A DNA stretch of 64,000 bases from Methanobacterium sp. PtaB.Bin024. GTDB taxonomy: Archaea > Methanobacteriota > Methanobacteria > Methanobacteriales > Methanobacteriaceae. Positions within the stretch are counted from its first letter, which is position 1. Each line of letters starts with the position of its first letter. The position numbers and the translations under genes are program-made. The DNA is taken from positions 1-64,000 of the forward strand of contig MVPY01000043.1 in NCBI GenBank assembly GCA_002067065.1, given 5' to 3'. Below, one piece after another: positions 58,832 through 64,000 of the stretch. The notes beneath the pieces are model-generated. The model searched no databases, had not been told where the DNA came from, and saw only the letters and a list, made by a program, of their open reading frames with translations.

Positions 58832-59521
58832 ATGATATATTGTTCCAATTGTGGAGAAAAAAATTCTGATACTGCTAATTTTTGTAATAAATGTGGTCAA
58901 AAACTAATTTTACCGGAACAAAAAACTTGTTCTACATGTGGTTCTGAGATTGAACCCGGAATGATTTTTTGTCCATCTTGTGGGAAACAAATAGATTCAA
59001 AGCCTGAAGAAAACCAAAACAACTCTCTAAAAGTAGACAGCACATCACCAAATTCCGATAATGAAATTCTTGAATTCATATGGATTGGATGGAGAGAAAA
59101 AGGTAAGATTATGGCGCAAAGAGGGGCTATGATTTTTTATAGGGAATTTTTGATCATGGCAAAAGGTGGTTCCATTGAAGGGTTCAGGCTTGGTGAAATG
59201 GCAGGAGTTGCTGTGATTCCAATTCCAGGTGTTGGATCCAAGATTGGTAAAAATATTGAAAAAGATATTGTTGAAAAAAAGAAAACCGAGCAAGCATCTA
59301 AAACCCCCAAAGAACTTCTCAAAGCAGATCCAGACAATTTCATGTTAAAATACGGTGATATATCTTCAATTAAAATGTCATACAGTACTTTTAAAGGAGG
59401 GGGTAAAATCGAAATCAACACAAATTCTGAGGTCTATGAATACTACATCCAAGATTACAAAAATTATGAAAAATACGTTAAATCTCTCCAATCAATATTT
59501 GGAAATAAGTTAAAAGACTGA
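58832..59521 (+). CDS. Double zinc-ribbon protein with a PH-like C-terminal domain
   Basis: About 229 residues. Two zinc ribbons open the protein (YCSNCGEKN...FCNKCGQK and CSTCGSEI...FCPSCGKQ). A hydrophilic linker (about 55-75) follows, then a domain of some 150 residues with glycine-rich GVAVIPIPGVGSKIGKNIEK in the middle and alternating strands at the end, possibly a membrane-binding or PH-like fold; I do not recognise it for certain. Start ATG 58832 follows GGGAGGG. One of three zinc-ribbon genes near the heliorhodopsin. Confidence 0.75.
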   Translation: MIYCSNCGEKNSDTANFCNKCGQKLILPEQKTCSTCGSEIEPGMIFCPSCGKQIDSKPEENQNNSLKVDSTSPNSDNEILEFIWIGWREKGKIMAQRGAMIFYREFLIMAKGGSIEGFRLGEMAGVAVIPIPGVGSKIGKNIEKDIVEKKKTEQASKTPKELLKADPDNFMLKYGDISSIKMSYSTFKGGGKIEINTNSEVYEYYIQDYKNYEKYVKSLQSIFGNKLKD

Positions 59522-59599
59522 AGTTAGAAAGATCTATTTAGATCAGTGATTACAGTAATACCAACAAGTTTACACCATTCAAATTATAAATGGTTTAAA

Positions 59600-59679
59600 T
59601 TGGTAAGAGATAACTTTGGTAAGAGATAACTTTGGTAAGAGATAACTTTGGTAAGAGATAACTTTGGTAAGAGGTAACT
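59600..59679. repeat. 16-bp tandem repeat, five copies
   Basis: TTGGTAAGAGATAACT is repeated at 59600-59615, 59616-59631, 59632-59647, 59648-59663 and 59664-59679. The first four are identical and the fifth differs by one base (GAGGTAACT). It ends 42 bp before the next ATG (59721), so it fills the promoter or leader region. The copies have no spacers, so it is not a CRISPR. Copy number could affect expression. Confidence 0.85.
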
Positions 59680-59720
59680 TCAGACGATTTGATTATATAG
59701 TTGATTTGATAGGTGATATT

Positions 59721-60185
59721 ATGGTTTATTGTTCTGAATGCGGCACTGAAAATAAGGATAATTCAGTATTCTGCCAAAAATGTGGAAAAAGAATTAAACC
59801 AGAAAAAAGTAAAGATAGATTTTCTGAATTGATCAATTGGAGATCTCTTGGTTTTGGTGTTATAGCTTGGTTAGTTCTAACAGGTATTTTCGTTATGGTT
59901 GCACTTTTTATTGATCCAAATACAGAAGCCAGTACCGAAATTTATACAATATCCTTCTTCTTATTTGTACAGTTAACAAGTGGGATAATAGCAGGTTTTT
60001 TTTCAGGTAGAAATTATTGGAGTGGTATTCTAAACGGAGCAATAATTGGGATTTTCATGTCAATTTTCTATTTATATGGTGGATTAGATAATTTTATTAT
60101 AGCATTGTTTTGTTTACCTGTTTTAGGATTAATAGGTGGTATGTTAGGGGTTTTTGTTTATAGAATAACTAATAACTCAAAATAA
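59721..60185 (+). CDS. Zinc-ribbon membrane protein
   Basis: About 154 residues. One zinc ribbon (MVYCSECGTENKDNSVFCQK...CGK) is followed by a basic linker and four TMs (about 45-150) with a glycine pattern in IIAGFFSGRNYWSGILNGAIIGI. This ribbon-plus-TM layout is common in Methanobacteriales (zinc_ribbon_2 proteins) but unassigned. I start at ATG 59721, which follows AGGTGAT; reading on from the repeat above would add residues without a binding site. Confidence 0.8.
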   Translation: MVYCSECGTENKDNSVFCQKCGKRIKPEKSKDRFSELINWRSLGFGVIAWLVLTGIFVMVALFIDPNTEASTEIYTISFFLFVQLTSGIIAGFFSGRNYWSGILNGAIIGIFMSIFYLYGGLDNFIIALFCLPVLGLIGGMLGVFVYRITNNSK

Positions 60186-60269
60186 TTAGATGATAAATCA
60201 ATCAAAAACATTAAAAAAACATTTAAAATTAATTAAAATGCAAAAATAATTTTATTAGGGGACTGTCAA

Positions 60270-60497
60270 ATGGAAAAAGATAGAAAAGAACTGGCAGATG
60301 AAATTTATAATGATATTAAAAGAGATTATGGTGAAGTGGAGAAAGTAGTCATGGAAGAGGGAGATGAAACTGTTTTCTGCATATATGCTGCTGATGAACT
60401 CCTCTGGAAAATATTTGAAGACTGGATGGAGGAAGTTTCCAGCATAGAGTTTAATGCTGGAAAAAATGAAGCACACTTTTTGAGGGTTATACCCTAA
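60270..60497 (+). CDS. Small acidic hypothetical protein
   Basis: A 75-residue acidic protein. Two helical stretches (KDRKELADEIYNDIKRDYGEVEKV and AADELLWKIFEDWMEEV) flank a short strand, and it ends AHFLRVIP. No family recognised. Start ATG 60270; upstream GGGGAC is a weak binding site. It converges with the hydrolase gene at 60572. Codon use and length look like a real gene, but no function can be given. Confidence 0.6.
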   Translation: MEKDRKELADEIYNDIKRDYGEVEKVVMEEGDETVFCIYAADELLWKIFEDWMEEVSSIEFNAGKNEAHFLRVIP

Positions 60498-60571
60498 AAA
60501 ACTATTTTATGGAAGTTTAATCTTCAAGCTCTTAACTTAATACTTTTTTAATTTTAAAATCATACCTTAAC

Positions 60572-61315
60572 TTAGAGATTATTAATAAATTGCAGTATTA
60601 CATTTATGGTCTGTTTTTGCTGTTCTTCTCGAGTGATGGTGCTGTTGTTATCACCTGCCTGAACTCCATAATCACCAAAATTGTAGTGATTACCTCCATC
60701 AATGGTGATGAAGGTGGTGTTTTCTGGGAATTTATCCAGATTTCCTGAGATATCCTCTTCCAGGATTATATTATCCAAAGATCCTCTAATGAACAAAGCT
60801 TTGAAGGTGGCATTGGATGCATTTGATTGGGGATAGGCGGCTAAATAAACAACTCCTTTTATTTTATCCTGATGATTTACAGCATATTCAGATGCATAAA
60901 CACCTCCCAGTGAATGGCCAGAGATTACCCATGAATCTATTTTGCTATGATTTTTAATGATATCGTCCGCTTTATTTGTACCAAAAAATGCAAGATTAAA
61001 TGGCATTTTTGCAATTATTGTCGTATAACCACTCTCTGCTAATTTGGAAGCTATCACTGAATAAGATTCTGCCTGTACTTTGCCTCCAGGATAAAATATT
61101 ATTCCGGTGGTGCTATTGTTTCGGGCAGGGGTGAAAGTAATAAAATCATCTGTATTTTCTACACTGTAGGTTTCAGTTGAGTTTAATGCAGCTATAGCAT
61201 CTGCATCAGCGTGATAATAATCGGAAACATAATAAATAAAAGCACTTGCTAGAATTACAATAATTGCTGAAAGTATAATTAGGATTATTTTCTTTTTAGA
61301 TTGGAATTTATTCAT
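60572..61315 (-). CDS. Exported alpha/beta hydrolase
   Basis: A 247-residue protein. A signal anchor (about 9-30: IILIILSAIIVILASAFIYYV) is followed by an alpha/beta-hydrolase core: GIIFYPGGKVQAESY (oxyanion region), ISGHSLGGVYASEYA (nucleophile Ser), a late acidic residue in RGSLDN and DGGNHYNFG with the catalytic His. It would face the outside of the membrane, so it probably acts on extracytoplasmic esters. It lies 84 bp downstream of the heliorhodopsin gene on the same strand and may be read with it. Confidence 0.83.
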   Translation of the reverse strand: MNKFQSKKKIILIILSAIIVILASAFIYYVSDYYHADADAIAALNSTETYSVENTDDFITFTPARNNSTTGIIFYPGGKVQAESYSVIASKLAESGYTTIIAKMPFNLAFFGTNKADDIIKNHSKIDSWVISGHSLGGVYASEYAVNHQDKIKGVVYLAAYPQSNASNATFKALFIRGSLDNIILEEDISGNLDKFPENTTFITIDGGNHYNFGDYGVQAGDNNSTITREEQQKQTINVILQFINNL

Positions 61316-61398
61316 CTAAAAGACCTTTCCTAGATCAGACTAAAAAAACAGATTTTATCTACCTTTTGATAGATCATTATTTTAATCAGATCCTATTT

Positions 61399-62220
61399 TC
61401 ACGGTGCAAAGATTCCTATAAACGTTAGCCATGCAAGTGCAGTTTTCGCTATTAAGCTGAGGATTATGTACACCCGTTCACCATAAAGGTAATCCTTCCA
61501 TTTTCCAACACCTTTATACTGTAGGACCATGTTAATTGAGAAGGTGTTGAACATGATAAAGTAGATGAGTAGTATGGCGTAAACGAAATTGGGTGGATTT
61601 GTCTCGGTGGATCCCAGTGCAGCTACGAAATAGGCTGCTAAAACTATCCATGGAACGAATCCGGAAAGACACCCCACTAGATATGCGGACCAGTCAGTTT
61701 TTTTAGTGTAATAATTGATCTTCTCCATTAAAAGGCCACACATGATCATCACTGCATTCAGGACAAAGATCATTACTAGAGACCATAAATCCCAAACACC
61801 TACAAAGGTTGCGATGATCACCAGCATAATGGAGCTGGAGAAGAAATATTCATACCAACGGTAGGGGTTCATACCCTTTTTCAGATTCTCATTGTAGCTT
61901 TTGGTTTTTACAAAAGCAATAACGAAATGGGCAATGGCTGAAATAAGCAGGAAAGAAGAAAGAATCACCCCTAAGTAACCAACAGTAAATGCAACCGTTG
62001 GATCTGGAACTATCTGAGCTTCAAAAGGTTTCAATGATATTATTGTGAATTTAAGATAGAAAGTGTAGATATCTTGGGTCCATGTCAACCATAAACCCAG
62101 GGCGATCATGATAATTCCCTGAATGAAGTGCAGTGAACCTGCAGCAATGTTAAGTTTTCTCAACCCCTCAAAACTAATAGGAGACTGGGCAATAAGTTCC
62201 CGTCTCAGTTCATTATTCAT
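61399..62220 (-). CDS. Heliorhodopsin
   Basis: About 273 residues with seven TMs. The heliorhodopsin signatures are present: LRKLNIAAGSLHFIQGIIM in helix A, NPYRWYEYFFSSSIM in helix C with the counterion-position Glu (Glu124), LQYKGVGKWKDYLYGERVYI before helix G, and LSLIAKTALAWLTF with the retinal Schiff-base Lys (Lys259). Type-1 proton-pump motifs (DTD/DTE) are absent. Heliorhodopsins bind retinal, sit inverted in the membrane and are thought to be light sensors or enzyme regulators. Start ATG 62220 is 6 nt after a G7 run; ATG 62226 is also in frame. No retinal-synthesis gene is in the window, so the chromophore, if any, must come from outside. Confidence 0.92.
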   Translation of the reverse strand: MNNELRRELIAQSPISFEGLRKLNIAAGSLHFIQGIIMIALGLWLTWTQDIYTFYLKFTIISLKPFEAQIVPDPTVAFTVGYLGVILSSFLLISAIAHFVIAFVKTKSYNENLKKGMNPYRWYEYFFSSSIMLVIIATFVGVWDLWSLVMIFVLNAVMIMCGLLMEKINYYTKKTDWSAYLVGCLSGFVPWIVLAAYFVAALGSTETNPPNFVYAILLIYFIMFNTFSINMVLQYKGVGKWKDYLYGERVYIILSLIAKTALAWLTFIGIFAP

Positions 62221-62750
62221 TATCATCCCCCCCTTGTTACTATAATATTTGTCTCACATTGTTATTATATTATAAGGATAGTGGAACTTGTTTGGAAAAC
62301 ATCAACAGGTACACATCTTGTAGTGATCCATTGCTTTAGTTTCGATAAAAATTTATTTTATCATATTTTTTCCTTTTTTGCACTGGAAAATCATTTATGT
62401 AACTTTAGAGAAAATAATAATCAAATTATAGTATACAAAGGTAATGGGACCTTTAAAACAACCGAAAACCAAGTATATGTTGTTGAAAAATAAGGATATG
62501 ATATGATCAGAGTTGTATGTGAGAGAAAAAGGTTCCAAAACATCCATGACATCACATAATCCATAGAAAACATATCAATTAAATGGAAACGTTTCCATTT
62601 ATAAAAAAATCTGGGCTCATGAGAATTGAGGTAACAGGTAGATTTATAGAATTATCATTGATGCCTTCATCACGATGAAAGTGAACGTAAATAGATGATC
62701 AATAATAAAGATTTATCAATATTTATACGGTGATCCAGACGAGGTTCGCT
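62221..62750. other. 530-bp divergent region between heliorhodopsin and zinc-ribbon gene
   Basis: The heliorhodopsin end holds a C7 run (its binding site on the other strand) and a TATA-like AT stretch at 62262-62276. The middle has a short frame (62281-62493) with no binding site, which I do not call. A perfect 22-bp palindrome lies at 62580-62601, listed separately. A TATA-like CAATATTTATAC at 62717-62728 lies near the zinc-ribbon start. Long for this window and probably regulatory. Confidence 0.5.
62580..62601. promoter_or_regulatory. Perfect 22-bp palindrome resembling a LacI-type operator
   Basis: TAAATGGAAAC at 62580-62590 is followed at once by its exact reverse complement, ending at 62601. 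The core TGGAAACGTTTCCA has the central CG and spacing typical of LacI/GalR-family operators. A TATA-like TTTATAAAAA overlaps its right end. The site is about 150 bp before the zinc-ribbon gene and 360 bp above heliorhodopsin. The binding protein is unknown, and LacI regulators are rare in archaea. Confidence 0.6.
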
Positions 62751-63311
62751 ATGAAATGTGAAAATTGCGGTACTAAAGTTCGTAAAGGGGATACATATTG
62801 CCCTAAATGTGGAATGGAACTATCCGTCTCTGAATACAAACCTTTAAAGAACAAGTATCTTAGGGGTGAATACCATGAACAAAGGGAAGTTCCCACTGAA
62901 CCATATGATCTAGAGGGGGAAGACTATTCTGCAGCTAAATATTATGAGGATACTTATCAGAATGAGGATAATTATTCTGATAGGGACTATAATCAGCAAA
63001 ATCAGGATAACAATTACCAGTATAATCAGGACAGAGATTATGAGCAGGATAACCCGGATAAATCTTATAAAAAAGATAAGTCTTATAAAAATAAACCTTA
63101 TAAGAAGAAATATAATCAGAACAGAGATTATCAGCATAACTACAATCCAAACGAATATAAAAAGAAAAAATACCGCGGTTATGATCTAGATGAGTACTAT
63201 GGGACTGAAGAAAATGAAAGTTCCATATGGGGAACTGTTTTCCTCCTACTGGTAATAGCACTCTTATTTGGTTTTGTAATTGGAATCATATTCTTTTCCA
63301 CTAAAATATAG
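62751..63311 (+). CDS. Zinc-ribbon protein with Tyr/Asn/Lys-rich repeat and C-terminal membrane anchor
   Basis: About 186 residues in three parts. A zinc ribbon (KCENCGTKVRKGDTYCPKCGME) opens the chain. A long low-complexity stretch (about residues 45-145) is made of Tyr, Asn, Asp, Gln and Lys in short repeats such as YNQNRDY, QDNNYQYNQDRDY and DKSYKKDKSYKNKPYKKK. One TM follows (about 158-180). Such a region is expected to be disordered. Start ATG 62751 after GAGG is preferred to GTG 62730. Function unknown; the zinc ribbon and repeat face the cytoplasm if the C-terminus is the anchor. Confidence 0.75.
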   Translation: MKCENCGTKVRKGDTYCPKCGMELSVSEYKPLKNKYLRGEYHEQREVPTEPYDLEGEDYSAAKYYEDTYQNEDNYSDRDYNQQNQDNNYQYNQDRDYEQDNPDKSYKKDKSYKNKPYKKKYNQNRDYQHNYNPNEYKKKKYRGYDLDEYYGTEENESSIWGTVFLLLVIALLFGFVIGIIFFSTKI

Positions 63312-63450
63312 GCTTTTCTACAAATATAGGAATATTAACAGCCATATAAATAGTAAAAGTAACATGCAAACAGTAAAAACTAACAGTGTAAAAAAAGGTT
63401 ATTAGGTTAACATTTACTTTTTTATCTAAAAATATTTTATAATTGTTAAT

Positions 63451-63981
63451 ATGAACATTCTTATAACTGGCCCTCCAGGTGTGGGTAAAACCACTGTTTT
63501 AGAAGAAATTAGAAAAATCTTAACAGCTAAAGGTTATTCTGTTGGTGGTATATACTGTCCTGAAATAAGAGAAAAGGGTAAAAGAACTGGTTTTAATATT
63601 ATTGACATTGCCTCTGGTAGAAAGGGTGTATTATCCAGTATCCGCCTTCATGGCCATACTCAAGGCCCAAAAGTGGGTAAATACACTGTGAATTTAGATG
63701 ATATCATAGAAATTGGTATAACTGCCATTGAAAATGCAATAGGGACATTCGATTATATTTTCATTGATGAAATCGCACCTATGGAACTGAAAAGTGCAGA
63801 TTTTCCTAAAGCTGTTTGGCGAGCAATGGATAGTCAGAAACCAGTAATTGCAGTAATTCATCAGCACTCAAGACATCCTTTTATTTTGAAGGTTAAAAAT
63901 AGGGAAGATGTGAAAATTCTCAATATAACCTTAGAAAACAGGGATTCTATAACTGAAAAGATACTTGAATCCTTAACATAA
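63451..63981 (+). CDS. THEP1-family nucleoside-triphosphatase
   Basis: A 176-residue P-loop NTPase. Walker A is ITGPPGVGKTTVL, followed by the family motif GGIYCPEIREKGKRTGFNIIDIASG, then Walker B IFIDEIAPMEL and a late VIAVIHQHSRHPF. This is the THEP1/NTPase_1 family, hydrolysing several nucleoside triphosphates; its cell role is unclear. A TATA-like stretch ends about 15 nt before the ATG and no binding site is seen, so the transcript may be leaderless. Confidence 0.9.
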   Translation: MNILITGPPGVGKTTVLEEIRKILTAKGYSVGGIYCPEIREKGKRTGFNIIDIASGRKGVLSSIRLHGHTQGPKVGKYTVNLDDIIEIGITAIENAIGTFDYIFIDEIAPMELKSADFPKAVWRAMDSQKPVIAVIHQHSRHPFILKVKNREDVKILNITLENRDSITEKILESLT

Positions 63982-64000
63982 ATTACTTTAGGGGAAATTA

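Noticed and set aside
59600..59679. Possible CRISPR array
   Set aside because: The copies are 16 bp and directly adjacent with no spacers, so it is a plain tandem repeat.
62281..62493. 70-codon open frame between heliorhodopsin and the zinc-ribbon gene
   Set aside because: GTG-type start without ribosome binding site, unusual composition and no recognisable motif; the interval is better read as regulatory DNA.

Overview
The window looks like a chromosomal segment of a hydrogenotrophic methanogen of the Methanobacteriales, most likely Methanobacterium or a close relative. This is inferred from gene content: archaeal TFB, Gar1, eS1, eL40, DnaG, GGGP synthase for ether lipids, HypD, a Mur-type ligase of the pseudomurein kind, DUF211/DUF2178/DUF116 proteins, low G+C and strong GGAGG/GGTGAT ribosome binding sites. 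I see no rRNA, tRNA, CRISPR array or intact insertion sequence. Genes lie on both strands in short operons.

1-9 kb is a membrane-protein district: UMP kinase, three DUF308 proteins, two homologous 51-residue membrane peptides, an orphan short FtsX permease, an AI-2E/PerM protein, a K+-channel-like protein and a FUSC-type transporter. 9-17 kb holds two phosphohydrolases (one a holin-domain/phosphodiesterase fusion), YwbE, TFB, Gar1, a flippase-like protein, an RraA-like protein and DUF211. 17.7-22.3 kb is an information-processing block: Toprim protein, DnaG, a LonB-like AAA+ protein without protease domain, and a Xer recombinase. 22.3-28.4 kb is mixed: GH114-like protein, MFS transporter behind a palindrome array, BioY behind a 10-bp periodic repeat, deaminase, and an ASCH-TPR protein that seems to start at AUA.

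28.4-36.3 kb is a minus-strand biosynthetic run (NrdG, HisC, gamma carbonic anhydrase, GlmU-like, GlmM, ApgM, DUF92, eS1) joining UDP-GlcNAc precursor supply to glycolysis and a ribosomal gene. 36.6-44.8 kb has small redox and regulatory genes, including an iron-sulfur flavoprotein, a SagB-type oxidoreductase, and a DUF2178/XRE/CPBP membrane cassette with palindromic operators at its promoter. 45-58.6 kb has a ChlI/ChlD pair separated by a -1 frame change at an A8 tract, a histidine-kinase relic, Tsr3-eL40, GGGP synthase, a Mur ligase, HypD, phosphoglycolate phosphatase, TldD/PmbA and a radical SAM protein.

58.8-64 kb is the most unusual part. It holds three zinc-ribbon proteins (one with a Tyr/Asn/Lys-rich repeat), a 16-bp five-copy tandem repeat, a 22-bp perfect palindrome, and a full-length heliorhodopsin with both the Schiff-base lysine and the counterion glutamate. 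A retinal-type photoreceptor in a strict anaerobe, with no retinal synthesis gene in view, is the main candidate for an undescribed system here.
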